A program made the position numbers and the translations under genes. DNA of 64,000 nt. Origin: Virgibacillus sp. AGTR (lineage in GTDB: Bacteria > Bacillota > Bacilli > Bacillales > Amphibacillaceae). The stretch is from contig NZ_JAJERH010000008.1 in NCBI RefSeq assembly GCF_016919725.2, forward strand, positions 1-64,000, read 5' to 3'. Shown here piece by piece: positions 55,154-64,000 of the stretch; the stretch's first letter is position 1; each line of letters opens with the position of its first letter. A model generated the notes under the pieces. The model was not told the origin of the DNA, did no database searches, and worked only from the letters and a program-made list of their open reading frames with translations.

Positions 55154-56596
55154 ATGATGGGAACTGTGATCTCTTCCAACAAGGAAGATATACTTAATTT
55201 AGATGTTACAGCTATATCCCATGCTATTAAAGAAAGACAGTTTTCAGTGTTAGAAATCGTTAGTGTTTATATAGAAAAACAAAAACAAATAAATCCGATT
55301 ATTAATGCAGTAGTAGAAAATCGGTACGTTGAAGCGCTACAACAAGCAAAAGAGCTGGATATGTTTTTAAAAAATAATGAGCCATTATCCCCTCTATTTG
55401 GTGTCCCAATAAGTGTAAAAGAATCCATTCATGTCAAAGGTATGAAAACGACTGGTGGACTAGAACATAGAAAAGACTTAATTTCTAGAAAAGACGCAGT
55501 AGTTATATCGAAATTACAGGAAGCTGGAATGATTATCTTAAGTAAGACAAATACACCTGCCTTATGTTTTTGTCAGGAAACAGATAATCGACTATATGGT
55601 CGTACCAACAATCCTTGGGATATCAATAGGACCTGTGGAGGCTCAAGTGGAGGTGAAGGAGCCCTGTTAGCAGCAGGAGGTGCTCTTGCAGGAATTGGCT
55701 CTGACATTGGTGGTTCCATTCGATTTCCCAGTCACTTCAATGGCGTTATTGGTTTTAAGCCCGGTTTTAAACAGGTTTCAGCTCATGGGCATTTTCCAGC
55801 TGTTACAAATGATATCCAAAATAGAATGTTAAGCATTGGACCAATGGGTAAATCCGTTCGGGATATGGAACTTATCTATTCAAGCATCTCCGAAAATGAA
55901 ATAGATGATTGCTCTCTAAAGAATTTTAAGATAGAAATTTTACCTAGTAATATGGAACAACCATTAAATGAAGTAACGAAAAGACTGTTAGACGATATTG
56001 AAAAAGTACTAACAAGATCGTTTTCTACTTTTCGACGCATTCCTCCAATGTATCATAACTGCGCTACATTATGGCAAGAAATGCTCTCAAGTAATGGCAG
56101 TGAATTAATTGAAAAAGCTGCATTTAACAATGACAGGTCTTTTCTCTTGAAATCTTTTCTTAAAGAAAAACTAACGCAACGCTCTAAGATTCATCCGTAT
56201 CTGTCGAAAGCAATTTTTGGAGCAAAGCTTTTTAAACCATCGATTAGCCGCATTCGAGAGATGGAAGAGACGATTTTACAGGGAGACAAGATTCTGGGAG
56301 CGTATTTACAAAATAGGCTACTCATTTTTCCAATTTATCATACGGGAGCATTAAAGCATGGAAAAGTCTATCGACAAATATTCTCCATGCGGCGAACATT
56401 TCTCACTTACATGCCTTATGTAGCCTATGCAAATGTTTGGGGATTACCTGCATTGACCGTACCGGTAGGAAATGATGAAAATAATATGCCAATTGCTGTT
56501 CAAATAATAAGTAAATCAGGAAATGAGGATGCAATTTTTCGATTAGGAAAAATGCTTGAAAAAAAATACAGAGGCTATAAACGTTGTGAGCTTTAA
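55154..56596 (+). CDS. amidase-signature family hydrolase
   Basis: A 480-residue amidase. The Ser-cisSer-Lys triad is Lys89 (ISVKES), Ser164 (CGGSSGG) and Ser188 (SDIGGSIRFP), with the same spacing as in GatA. It lacks gatB/gatC neighbours and differs from GatA in the C-terminal half, so it is a stand-alone amidase; substrate unknown. GGAG lies eight bases before ATG 55154. A hairpin at 56664-56696 follows. Confidence 0.88.
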   Translation: MMGTVISSNKEDILNLDVTAISHAIKERQFSVLEIVSVYIEKQKQINPIINAVVENRYVEALQQAKELDMFLKNNEPLSPLFGVPISVKESIHVKGMKTTGGLEHRKDLISRKDAVVISKLQEAGMIILSKTNTPALCFCQETDNRLYGRTNNPWDINRTCGGSSGGEGALLAAGGALAGIGSDIGGSIRFPSHFNGVIGFKPGFKQVSAHGHFPAVTNDIQNRMLSIGPMGKSVRDMELIYSSISENEIDDCSLKNFKIEILPSNMEQPLNEVTKRLLDDIEKVLTRSFSTFRRIPPMYHNCATLWQEMLSSNGSELIEKAAFNNDRSFLLKSFLKEKLTQRSKIHPYLSKAIFGAKLFKPSISRIREMEETILQGDKILGAYLQNRLLIFPIYHTGALKHGKVYRQIFSMRRTFLTYMPYVAYANVWGLPALTVPVGNDENNMPIAVQIISKSGNEDAIFRLGKMLEKKYRGYKRCEL

Positions 56597-56663
56597 TCCT
56601 AGCATCATTTCATACGAACTGCCTTTATTTTCTACCCATACAACTCACTATATAGTCAAAACT

Positions 56664-56696
56664 AATACCAACACCTTTACATTAGTTGTTGGTATT
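56664..56696 (+). terminator. terminator of the amidase gene
   Basis: Arms aataccaaca and tgttggtatt around a 13-base loop, T-rich after. Confidence 0.7.
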
Positions 56697-56722
56697 TTGT
56701 GTGAAAAGGATGTGTTTAGTTG

Positions 56723-56998
56723 ATGGCAAAAGAAAAAAAGAAGACATATTCAAACTTTACCAATGTGGAAAGTATGCACGACAAGTTAATTCCTGAGGAA
56801 TTCCCAGAAGGATCTTTTGGTTCTCCAATGAATGAATATGCTCTAGTGGAAGGTAAATCGACTCCTTGGGAAAAAGGACAACGACGGGATAGTGCTTTTG
56901 TTTACCCTGATAGAGAACGTCATAAGGACTTACCTAGACAGGCTGATGGCTCACATGACCCACATAATAATCCTGATGGCGATTTTGGAAAAGAGTAG
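56723..56998 (+). CDS. small conserved cytosolic protein
   Basis: A 91-residue hydrophilic protein rich in proline, charged residues and histidine. Segments KLIPEEFPEGSFGSP near 20-34 and STPWEKGQR near 45-53 resemble a family of small uncharacterised proteins in spore-forming Bacilli. The start is ATG 56723; the TTG just before it (56720) has slightly better spacing to AAAGGA. Function unknown. Confidence 0.72.
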   Translation: MAKEKKKTYSNFTNVESMHDKLIPEEFPEGSFGSPMNEYALVEGKSTPWEKGQRRDSAFVYPDRERHKDLPRQADGSHDPHNNPDGDFGKE

Positions 56999-57022
56999 TA
57001 GCAACATCGAGCTACTGCTTTT
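56996..57022 (+). terminator. terminator of the small protein gene
   Basis: Arms agtagc and gctact around an 8-base loop, then gcttttttat. Confidence 0.7.
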
Positions 57023-57298
57023 TTATGTAGCAATTTTTTGAAGGACAAAATAAGCACATCCAAAATTACAGTATTCATATAAATAGTCATCTAAGGCACT
57101 TATCTTATTGTCAACAGGTGCTTTTTGGTTTTGATCTGCATAAAAGCCTTTTAATCGTAACTGGTCATAACCCCAGTCACCAACAATAAAATCATACTTA
57201 GCTAATATATCTGAGTACCGTTCTTTTAACATATCCTCACTAAATCCATTTTTATGATTTTCCACAAGCTCGTATTTTTTCCCTTGCAACTCTATCAT
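57023..57298 (-). CDS. yutD: YutD family protein (DUF1027)
   Basis: A 91-residue protein. The region YDFIVGDWGYDQLRLKGFY near 35-53 is diagnostic of the YutD family. Function unknown. It ends in a cysteine-containing helix (YCNFGCAYFV). Divergent from the lipoprotein gene yutC, as in B. subtilis. Confidence 0.9.
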   Translation of the reverse strand: MIELQGKKYELVENHKNGFSEDMLKERYSDILAKYDFIVGDWGYDQLRLKGFYADQNQKAPVDNKISALDDYLYEYCNFGCAYFVLQKIAT

Positions 57299-57427
57299 AT
57301 AAATCCCCCCATATATCGTGTCTACAGTTTATCATCTTTTCGAAAAACCCTCCAGAAATAAAATAGTATGATTTTCAACTCAAATTGCAAACTAATGATG
57401 AAAAGATATTTTGAATGGAGGATAGCA

Positions 57428-57994
57428 ATGAAAACAAGAACACTTATACCAATCGGCCTGACTTCTTTGCTACTCATTACTGGTTGTGCAAATAATAACA
57501 ATGCTATTGATGAAAGAGACCAAATACGGAATGAATTAGATCCCAATCAAGAGTTACGAGCTCCGGCAGAAGATGGTGCTGATGATAAACTTGGCTATGT
57601 GCGTTATACGAAAGAACAAATGGAAAATAATACAGAAAAAAATCATTCCGTAAGTATTGACCGTACTGAAATGGCGAATATGATTACGCGAATTATGTTG
57701 CGTGGTGATGCTTTCGATGAAGTCGCAACACTTGTAACGGACGAAGAAGTGTTAATTGCTTACCAAAAATCTGGCCGTTATGATCAGGATAGAACAGCGG
57801 ATATGGCAAAGCGTACGGCAATGTCAGTTATGCCTAGATACTTTAAAGTATATGTCTCGGACAATACAAGTTTAATTAATGATATCCACAGTTTGCATAA
57901 TCTAAGTACAACAGAAGGTGATTATGATAATACAATTCAGAGCATTATTAAAGAAATGAAAAAATCACCTCAAGGTAGTAATAAAGGTATGTAA
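57428..57994 (+). CDS. yutC: YhcN/YlaJ-type sporulation lipoprotein (YutC)
   Basis: A 188-residue lipoprotein; lipobox LITGC with Cys20. The mature part fits the YhcN/YlaJ family, with the core DEVATLVTDEEVLIAY near 96-111, found in forespore-associated lipoproteins. ATG 57428 with GGAGG six bases upstream. The longer frame from 57368 overlaps the promoter region. Confidence 0.87.
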   Translation: MKTRTLIPIGLTSLLLITGCANNNNAIDERDQIRNELDPNQELRAPAEDGADDKLGYVRYTKEQMENNTEKNHSVSIDRTEMANMITRIMLRGDAFDEVATLVTDEEVLIAYQKSGRYDQDRTADMAKRTAMSVMPRYFKVYVSDNTSLINDIHSLHNLSTTEGDYDNTIQSIIKEMKKSPQGSNKGM

Positions 57995-58004
57995 TCAAAA
58001 ACAG

Positions 58005-58039
58005 AAAGGAACTGATTGGAATTCCAATTAGTCCCTTTT
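58005..58039 (+). terminator. terminator of yutC
   Basis: Arms aaaggaactgattgg and ccaattagtcccttt pair with wobble positions; followed by T-rich sequence. Confidence 0.75.
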
Positions 58040-58145
58040 ATTTTATTGTATAATCAGAACTACTTTGACAAAAAATACAGAACATCAGCTACTTATAACG
58101 TTATTAAGTAAAGAAAATATGCGTGTAAGGTAAGGGTGAAACATT

Positions 58146-59111
58146 TTGTATGCAAAACGTTTTTTTTTCATGATCATAATTCTATTTTCGATTTTTCCGC
58201 ATACATTTGCACATGCAGAAGAGAAAACGATTTATGATAAAAGAATGGCATTATTCAAAAAAACAGAAGCTTTAAGTCAAATTCCTTGGTACTATTTCGC
58301 AGCAATTGATAATTACGAGCGCAACAAAAAACAGGATTCAGATGATGAGAAAGTTATCTCTATTGAGGTGCCACCTGAATTATGGTATGGATTAGGAAAT
58401 TCTTCTATGATCAAGGATGAACGATTAATCGTCTTTTTCAATGGAAAGGGTAAAGATGGCGATGGTGATCAAAAAGCCGACCCGAGAAATTCGGAAGATA
58501 TTCTTCATACGATGGCAAATTATTTACTTGAATACGGTCAAACGAAGGATGATATAAAGATTGCATTATGGAATTATTATAAGCGGGATTTATCCGTACA
58601 GACGATAATGAACACTGCAAAGGTGTTTAAGGAATTTCAAGATATTAATTTAACGGATAGGGATTTTCCTGTTTCTATAACTCACAATTATAGTTATAGA
58701 AGCACATGGGGTGACCGAAGAGGATTTGGCGGATTACGAATTCATGAAGGTACCGATATTTTTGCAAATTATGGAACACCTGTAAAATCAACAACATATG
58801 GTGTTATAGAAATGATGGGCTGGAATCTCTATGGAGGATGGAGAATCGGTATTCGTGATATTTATAATATTTATCATTATTATGGACATATGAACGGTTA
58901 CGATGATGATATTAAGGTTGGTCAAGTTGTTAAGCCTGGAGATATACTGGGGAGTGTTGGTTCGACAGGTTATGGACCGCCGGGAACATCTGGAAAATTC
59001 CCTCCACATTTACATTATGGTATGTACAAAGATAACGGCAAAAGCGAATGGTCCTTTGATCCATACCCTTATTTACGTAAATGGGAACGAATTGCGAAAC
59101 AAAAAGATTAA
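58146..59111 (+). CDS. lytH: M23 peptidase, LytH/YunA type (spore cortex L-Ala-D-Glu endopeptidase)
   Basis: A 321-residue exported zinc peptidase. Signal segment residues 5-22 (FFFMIIILF...FAHA). The M23 domain is C-terminal: HEGTDIF near 199-205 gives the zinc His and Asp, and PPHLHYGMY near 290-298 the HxH. LytH of B. subtilis trims stem peptides to L-Ala in the spore cortex. Start TTG 58146 with AAGGGTGA upstream; the next ATG (codon 9) has no ribosome site. It is in the same place as yunA of B. subtilis. Confidence 0.9.
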   Translation: MYAKRFFFMIIILFSIFPHTFAHAEEKTIYDKRMALFKKTEALSQIPWYYFAAIDNYERNKKQDSDDEKVISIEVPPELWYGLGNSSMIKDERLIVFFNGKGKDGDGDQKADPRNSEDILHTMANYLLEYGQTKDDIKIALWNYYKRDLSVQTIMNTAKVFKEFQDINLTDRDFPVSITHNYSYRSTWGDRRGFGGLRIHEGTDIFANYGTPVKSTTYGVIEMMGWNLYGGWRIGIRDIYNIYHYYGHMNGYDDDIKVGQVVKPGDILGSVGSTGYGPPGTSGKFPPHLHYGMYKDNGKSEWSFDPYPYLRKWERIAKQKD

Positions 59112-59206
59112 CAAGATAGTCAATTTAAACTTATATGACTTCTTCGCCTAGACTGGATAGAAAATAAATAATAAATTGAAGCGTTCAAAGGTCTGTTAGA
59201 ATCGAA

Positions 59207-59252
59207 AAGGCTTCCCTTCACCTAGCTATAGCAACTAGAGAAGGGAAGTCTT
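59207..59252 (+). terminator. terminator of lytH
   Basis: Arms ggcttcccttc and gaagggaagtc with a 20-base loop, followed by tttct. Confidence 0.7.
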
Positions 59253-59283
59253 TCTGCTACAAATTCGATAAAAAGGTCACTTC

Positions 59284-59391
59284 TTATTTTACTTCTTTTG
59301 ATTTCTTCACAGCATACATAACACTTGCAGCTAATCCTCCCCAAATAATTACCATACTAAGAATCATCACTAAAATGACACTGCCAGTCAT
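59284..59391 (-). CDS. 35-residue small subunit of the NSS transporter (MetS-like)
   Basis: A 35-residue protein read by eye: it starts MTGSVILVMILSM and continues VIIWGGLAASV before a lysine-rich tail. One membrane helix. Its ATG (59391) lies 2 bases past the stop of the NSS transporter gene, with GGAGG ten bases upstream inside that gene. Small subunits of this form accompany methionine/alanine NSS importers of the MetPS type. Length, helix and place all fit. It is shorter than usual gene-calling limits. Confidence 0.85.
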   Translation of the reverse strand: MTGSVILVMILSMVIIWGGLAASVMYAVKKSKEVK

Positions 59392-59393
59392 AG

Positions 59394-60932
59394 TTATTTG
59401 GCCTCCCTCTCCTCTGAATGCTCACTAACACCTTTAGCTTCGGACCTCCACTTAGTAGCAGCCATGACAATACCGATAATAAGGGCTGCTGCTGCAACAA
59501 ACCAACCTCCAAATACGATAAATATATCTGCATATCCTTCATAATTTCCAGTTTCTGTGTCAAATTGCTTCATTAGGTTTAGTCGGAATAAATCGAACAT
59601 CATATACCCCAATACTAGAGGTGTAATAACATTTAGACTTATCGACCACCACCAACCTAGGCGAATATCAGAAATAGCATTGGCATGTGTTTTTAGATCC
59701 TTTACTTTACGAAGAATCCATGCAATAAGCACTACTTCAACAAGTCCTATAAGCGCTACTCCAAATTGATTAATAAAGTAGTCAGCTGCATCCAAGAAGA
59801 ACAGACCACCTTGAGTCGCAAATAAAAGTGAAATAATTGCGGCTATTCCACCTCCAAATAAAACTGCCTTTGATCTGGATATTTTGAATTTATCTGTTAA
59901 ACCAGCAACATATGTCTCTGTAATTGACATCAATGAAGTTAATCCAGCAAGTACCAATGAAGCGAAAAACAAAAAGCCAAATAATCCATTCAGTCCTGGG
60001 AATTCATTAATTATCGCCGGAAAAACTACGAAGGCAAGACCAACTCCTCCTGAGACTACTTCCTCTACCTCTACACCGGATTGAGCTGCCATAAATCCAA
60101 GAGCAGAAAACACCCCAATACCAGCTAGTAACTCAAAGCTTGAATTACCAAATCCTGTAATAAAGGCATTGTTGGTAATATCCGATTTCTTAGGTAAGTA
60201 GCTTGAATATGTGATCATAATAGCGAAGGCAATCGATAAACTAAAAAATATTTGCCCATATGCTGCCACCCATACTTCTCCATCTAATATTTTACTGAAG
60301 TCTGGAGAAAAAAATGTTTGCAATCCATCCATAGCTCCGTCTAATGTAATTGCTCGAATAACAATAATAAGGAAAATAATAACTAAAGCGGGAATAAAGA
60401 TGCGGTTTGCAATTTCTATTCCTCTCTTAACTCCTTTAAATAAAATACCTAGAACTACAACCCAAACGATAATTAATGGAATAAGTACACCTGGTACAAG
60501 ACTTCCTATTTGTCCTGGTTCTACGGTACGATGTAAAAAGTCATTCATTAAAAACCCTTCCGTATCTGCTCCCCAGCTTAAATTAATTGAGAAAACAGAA
60601 TAGGATATTGCCCAGGCAATAATAACAGAATAGTACGTAGAGATAACAAACGATACGAGCACTGCCCACCAGCCAATAAATTCTGTCTTTTTATTTATTC
60701 GCTTATACGTAAGCGGTGCAGAACCACGATATTTATGTCCCATCGTAAATTCCATAATCAAAATAGGAATACCGGCGGTTAGTAGTGCGAACAGATAAGG
60801 GATAAAAAAGGCTCCTCCACCATTCTCATAAGCGACAGCTGGAAAACGCCAAATATTTCCTAGTCCAACCGCTGAACCCACAGCAGCCATAATAAACCCT
60901 GCTCTTGTCCCCCATTGTGAACGAGTTTCCAT
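59394..60932 (-). CDS. neurotransmitter:sodium symporter family transporter (MetP-like)
   Basis: A 512-residue membrane protein with about 12 helices. The start WGTRAGFIMAAVGSAVGLGN near 7-26 is the sodium- and substrate-binding first helix of the NSS family. Sixth-helix residues (AYGQIFFSLSIAFA near 225-238) are in place. With the 35-residue subunit behind it, the best guess is an Na+-driven methionine or alanine importer. No SAM riboswitch or T-box is seen upstream. ATG 60932 follows GGGAGG. Confidence 0.9.
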   Translation of the reverse strand: METRSQWGTRAGFIMAAVGSAVGLGNIWRFPAVAYENGGGAFFIPYLFALLTAGIPILIMEFTMGHKYRGSAPLTYKRINKKTEFIGWWAVLVSFVISTYYSVIIAWAISYSVFSINLSWGADTEGFLMNDFLHRTVEPGQIGSLVPGVLIPLIIVWVVVLGILFKGVKRGIEIANRIFIPALVIIFLIIVIRAITLDGAMDGLQTFFSPDFSKILDGEVWVAAYGQIFFSLSIAFAIMITYSSYLPKKSDITNNAFITGFGNSSFELLAGIGVFSALGFMAAQSGVEVEEVVSGGVGLAFVVFPAIINEFPGLNGLFGFLFFASLVLAGLTSLMSITETYVAGLTDKFKISRSKAVLFGGGIAAIISLLFATQGGLFFLDAADYFINQFGVALIGLVEVVLIAWILRKVKDLKTHANAISDIRLGWWWSISLNVITPLVLGYMMFDLFRLNLMKQFDTETGNYEGYADIFIVFGGWFVAAAALIIGIVMAATKWRSEAKGVSEHSEEREAK

Positions 60933-61535
60933 TACAATACCTCCCCCTCTTCCTTACCAAAATAGTTGGTTTAAGGAATGTTTTTAAAGTTTTATTTTTT
61001 CAGATATTTCTGTTTGTATTATAACGGTACTTTTATACTATGTCAAAGAATTATTTGAATTTCAAGATATTTCTAATTTTAATTAACAAAAAAACAGCAT
61101 ATATAGTTATTAGATATTTTTAAACAATTATTATAGGCTTTTAGATTAGGTTATTCGTTACTTCTCCAGAAGAAAAAATACTCGATTCCTCATCGTAACA
61201 CTAGAGATTCTTCGGGTATTTGTACAAAGCTTCTAGCTACATTCCCTCCACACAGAACAAAGACTTCATTTCGTAGCTTTAAAAGTTGGACAATATTTTT
61301 TCTACTATATAAAAATACTGCCGAGAAAAAATTCCCGACAGCTTGGATTTTAGCTTAAAGTTTTTATTTCCACAGAATACCATCGCCATGTTATTTAAAC
61401 TGACTACAACAAGCGAAGTTTTCTATTGTAAGCACCGTAAGAGTATAACCTATTGGTCTCTATTCTAAACCGGCGATTTTACTGTATGTTACATGCCCGA
61501 TACATAATCATTCGTAGCATAACACCGATCTCGTA
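60933..61535. other. 600-base gap, no gene seen
   Basis: AT-rich. It should hold the promoter of the NSS gene and the 3' end of the NhaC-type gene. A weak hairpin ctgccgag / cccgacag at 61319-61342 lacks a T-run. I see no RNA motif, open frame of note, or repeat shared with the rest of the window. Confidence 0.5.
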
Positions 61536-63086
61536 TTATGACTTTGTGTTCGATAAAAAGTGCAGGATTAATGCAATAGCTAAGACGATAACAAGTGTAG
61601 CAATTAAAGGAAATACGACTTGATTGGTGAAACCAATTATAAGATAGCCAATTCCAGCTGAAACAGCTGCCAAAATCGCATATGGCAATTGAGTCAAGAC
61701 ATGATCAATATGATTTGCACCAGCACCCGTTGAAGATAGAATTGTCGTATCCGATATTGGTGTACAATGATCACCAAAAACAGAACCAGCAAGCACTGCA
61801 GCCATAGAAGGTAATAACATAGAAATATCTGTAATTACTGTCACCTCAGCTGCGATCGGAAGCATGATACCGAATGTCCCCCAGGATGTGCCTGTAGCTA
61901 AGGCCATAAATCCTGCAATCAAGAAGAATAACAACGGTAACCATGCCGGACTAATCGAAGCATTATCTACAATTTGTGCTAAATACTCCCCTGTTTTTAA
62001 TGTTCCTATCACTGAACCAATTGTCCAGGCCAATAATAGTATATAAATAGCAGGAAGCATTGTTTTCAAACCTTCTACAATAATTTTTCCTGCGTTGCTT
62101 TTCGGTTTCCTTTGTAATCCATGAAAAACAAATGATGTTAAAACAGCGATTGTACCACCAATAAATAGCGATAGATTAACATTCGTATTTGCAAAAATGG
62201 ATATAATGCTAACATTACCATCGCTTGCATTTGCACCTGTAACAAGCATGGATACCACAGTAGCAAGAATCAAAACACCAATTGGGACAAGAAGATGATA
62301 GATTTTCCCATCTGTATGTGCTGCAAACGTATCGGTTAAATCTCCCGGTACTCTATCCTGCTTAGGATTTAGTAATTCTCCTGTCTGAATTGCCCTTTGC
62401 TCATGTGCTTTCATCGGGCCAATATCCATCTTTAAGTAGGCTACTAAAAACACAAGTAGTATGGCTCCTAATGCATATAAATTATATGGGATCATTTTAA
62501 TAAACGCCTCTAAAGGTCCTATATCTGTGATGCCATTTGCTACAAATAAGCCACCAATAATACCAATGATATATGCTCCCCAGCTCGATATCGGTGATAT
62601 TACCGTAACTGGTGCCGAAGTTGAATCAATAATATAGGCTAGCTTTGCTCGTGAAATCTTATGTCGATCTGTTAAGGGTCTTGCTATTTGCCCTACAGCC
62701 AAGCTGTTAAAATAATCATCAATAAAAATGATAATACCTAGCACCGCACTCATTGCTTGCGCACCGACTCTTGTTTTTACACGTTTGATCATCCATTCAC
62801 CGAAGGCTCGACTCCCACCTGAAGCTTGGAGAAAAGCTGTCATTATTCCTAATAAAAGTAAAAATCCTAATAACAGAAGGTTACCTGTATTTAGCGAGCC
62901 TTCCGATATAAATATAGTATAAATAATAATTCCTATTTCCTTTAGGGAATCCCATATTGAAAAATCATGAATGAGAAGTGCTCCTGCTACAATCCCAGTT
63001 CCTAAAGATAATAATACATTTCTCGTTACTAATACCAATACGAGCATTAATATTGCAGGAATAAGGGAAAAAATTGTTCCTTCCAT
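61536..63086 (-). CDS. NhaC-family transporter, probable lysine transporter
   Basis: A 516-residue membrane protein with 11-12 helices of the NhaC Na+/H+ antiporter family. The signature FIDDYFNSLAVGQIARPLTDRHKIS begins near residue 121, followed by IDSTSAPVTVISPISSWGAYI-like sequence. A lysine riboswitch and terminator lie directly upstream, so lysine is the probable substrate, as proposed for NhaC-type lysine transporters (LysW). Start ATG 63086 with GGAGG eight bases upstream. The family name alone would give the wrong substrate. Confidence 0.9.
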   Translation of the reverse strand: MEGTIFSLIPAILMLVLVLVTRNVLLSLGTGIVAGALLIHDFSIWDSLKEIGIIIYTIFISEGSLNTGNLLLLGFLLLLGIMTAFLQASGGSRAFGEWMIKRVKTRVGAQAMSAVLGIIIFIDDYFNSLAVGQIARPLTDRHKISRAKLAYIIDSTSAPVTVISPISSWGAYIIGIIGGLFVANGITDIGPLEAFIKMIPYNLYALGAILLVFLVAYLKMDIGPMKAHEQRAIQTGELLNPKQDRVPGDLTDTFAAHTDGKIYHLLVPIGVLILATVVSMLVTGANASDGNVSIISIFANTNVNLSLFIGGTIAVLTSFVFHGLQRKPKSNAGKIIVEGLKTMLPAIYILLLAWTIGSVIGTLKTGEYLAQIVDNASISPAWLPLLFFLIAGFMALATGTSWGTFGIMLPIAAEVTVITDISMLLPSMAAVLAGSVFGDHCTPISDTTILSSTGAGANHIDHVLTQLPYAILAAVSAGIGYLIIGFTNQVVFPLIATLVIVLAIALILHFLSNTKS

Positions 63087-63196
63087 TGTTGTAACCTCCA
63101 CTATGATTGTTTGCAATAATGAAAGAAAACATACTGTTCAAGAAAATGGGATACGTGGAAAACGGGGCTGCGTCAGAGAATGGGGGCTCTGTAAAC

Positions 63197-63235
63197 ACAA
63201 AAAGACAATGATAGAAAATAACCTACCATTGCCTT
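63197..63235 (-). terminator. lysine riboswitch terminator
   Basis: Leftwards: GGCAATGGTAG pairs with CTATCATTGTC (wobble), then TTTTT. Confidence 0.85.
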
Positions 63236-63260
63236 TACAATATACGTTATCCTCCATTTC

Positions 63261-63440
63261 GATCAGTAGTTCTCCATGCACATTGCTTCTTGCATGACAG
63301 TATACTTCTTATTCAAAAGCACACCAGCAATAATAAGGAAGACACTTATTATGCTTCGGCAATACATCCTTTCATCAATCATCATCGTTGTCATCCTCCG
63401 ACTGATTAATCATATCCATTGCACCTCTACCTCACCGATC
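63261..63440 (-). promoter_or_regulatory. lysine riboswitch (L-box)
   Basis: P1 arms GATCGGT (63434-63440) and ACTGATC (63261-63267). Between them, in canonical order, are GAGGTAGAGGTGC, ATCAGTCGGAGGAT, GAAAGGATGTATTGCCGAAGC, TGCTGGTGT, TACTGTCATGC and TGGAGAACTACTG. A terminator follows, so lysine should reduce expression of the NhaC-type gene. Confidence 0.94.
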
Positions 63441-63491
63441 TGATAAGGTTTAAATATTCAACTAGCTAATAATAATTATTATAACAAGTAC

Positions 63492-64000
63492 TTAATCAAT
63501 ATTCAAGTCATCCTTGGGAACGGCTATGTTTGGACCACTACTTCCTTCTCCACCACCAAAAAATTCTGGAACATCACCCATAAGTACCCTTGAGTCAACA
63601 TATACCTTCGTTGTAATTTCCGCAGGCTCGGTCGTAAATGGTACGACAATCTGTGCATTAACGGTAACCGGTATATAAATTTCAAACAATGCAGCATTAA
63701 TACCAAATTCTTTCATTTCGTATTTTATATCTGATTGAATACTGCCAACAATTTCAAAATGAACAGGGACTTTGGGTCCTAAATTAGCTAAAATAGTACT
63801 TCCGGTCACTTGACCGATGGGAATCTCGACTACCGTTGGATCTTTGTCAGCAAGTTCATTTGCTGAATCTCCGTAATCCTTTGGTTCCATATCTGGATCA
63901 TCCGTATTTAACATTTCTCCTTTGTTCATTCCGTATAAAAAGTATTCCGCTCTAATGGTAGCAGCTCGCAATGCTCTGCTCACTGCTGAAGCATTCCAAC
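63492..64000 (-). CDS. yunB: sporulation protein YunB, C-terminal part
   Basis: The frame is open to the right edge, giving about 169 residues; the N-terminus is outside the window. Segments IGQVTGSTILANLGPKVPV and VPFTTEPAEITTKVYV are characteristic of YunB, a mother-cell sporulation protein. The C-terminus ends in a glycine-rich stretch and acidic tail. In B. subtilis yunB lies beside yunA, in agreement with lytH 4.4 kb away here; the transporters in between are an insertion relative to that order. Confidence 0.88.
   Translation of the reverse strand, partial: WNASAVSRALRAATIRAEYFLYGMNKGEMLNTDDPDMEPKDYGDSANELADKDPTVVEIPIGQVTGSTILANLGPKVPVHFEIVGSIQSDIKYEMKEFGINAALFEIYIPVTVNAQIVVPFTTEPAEITTKVYVDSRVLMGDVPEFFGGGEGSSGPNIAVPKDDLNID

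Noticed and set aside
61319-61342. Terminator in the gap between the NSS and NhaC-type genes
   Set aside because: Hairpin is short with mismatches and there is no T-run on either side.

Overview
The window looks like chromosome of an AT-rich, endospore-forming member of the Bacillaceae. Gene order follows Bacillus subtilis in long blocks: leuS-ytqB-ytpB-ytoA-metK-pckA-ytlACD-ytkD; the men genes; ytoP; yugO-yugN-yugI-yuzA-pgi-patB-kapB; yuiD-yuiC-yuiB-yumB-yumC; and yutM-dapF-yuzD-yutI-yutH-yutG-yutF-yutE-yutD-yutC-yunA-yunB. Base composition, many TTG and GTG starts behind strong GGAGG sites, several intergenic repeat families and a group IIC intron fragment that resembles my recollection of the Oceanobacillus iheyensis intron suggest Oceanobacillus or a close relative. 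The genus is an inference.

Layout. 1-320: three tandem promoters and a boxA-like leader of an rRNA operon that runs off the left edge. 320-10700: rhodanese, a secreted protein, leuS with a leucine T-box, a tRNA-modification methyltransferase, a terpene synthase, a gamma-carbonic-anhydrase-like protein, metK with a SAM riboswitch, and pckA. 10700-16200: an ABC importer of the SsuA/THI5 type, a Nudix hydrolase, two unknown proteins, and a Fur-boxed siderophore ATPase without its own permease. 16470-24370: menaquinone synthesis (menE, menB, menH, menD, menF leftward; menA and a DHNA-CoA thioesterase rightward) without menC. 24690-25650: ribU under an FMN riboswitch, with an intron remnant behind its terminator. 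26226-30554: a 1442-residue bacillopeptidase-F-like secreted protease. 31149-38285: M42 aminopeptidase, thioredoxin-like protein, K+ channel, S1 protein, pgi, and C-S lyase. 38590-44370: a SodC-like lipoprotein, kapB without kinB, HPr, deoD, BirA-boxed bioY, and PAP2-like and 3D-domain proteins. 44773-49819: type II NADH dehydrogenase, YumC-type ferredoxin/flavodoxin reductase, Fe-S carriers and dapF. 50022-59111: YutH/G/F, a SufR-like Fe-S regulator, a HEPN-fold protein, an amidase, a spore lipoprotein and a LytH-type peptidase. 59284-64000: an NSS transporter with its 35-residue small subunit, a lysine-riboswitch-controlled NhaC-family transporter, and the C-terminal part of YunB.

The genes join into respiration (menaquinone, NDH-2, YumC), Fe-S and iron handling (Nfu, A-type carrier, SufR-like regulator, two Fur-type boxes), spore formation (YutH, YutC, LytH, YunB), and vitamin or amino-acid uptake under RNA or repressor control (T-box, SAM, FMN and lysine riboswitches, BirA box). 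Gene content is mostly ordinary core genome. The unusual material is intergenic: four dispersed repeat types, a nested insertion, an intron fragment, and an unidentified RNA-like structure upstream of the large protease. I see no tRNA or rRNA gene body, no CRISPR array and no intact transposase.
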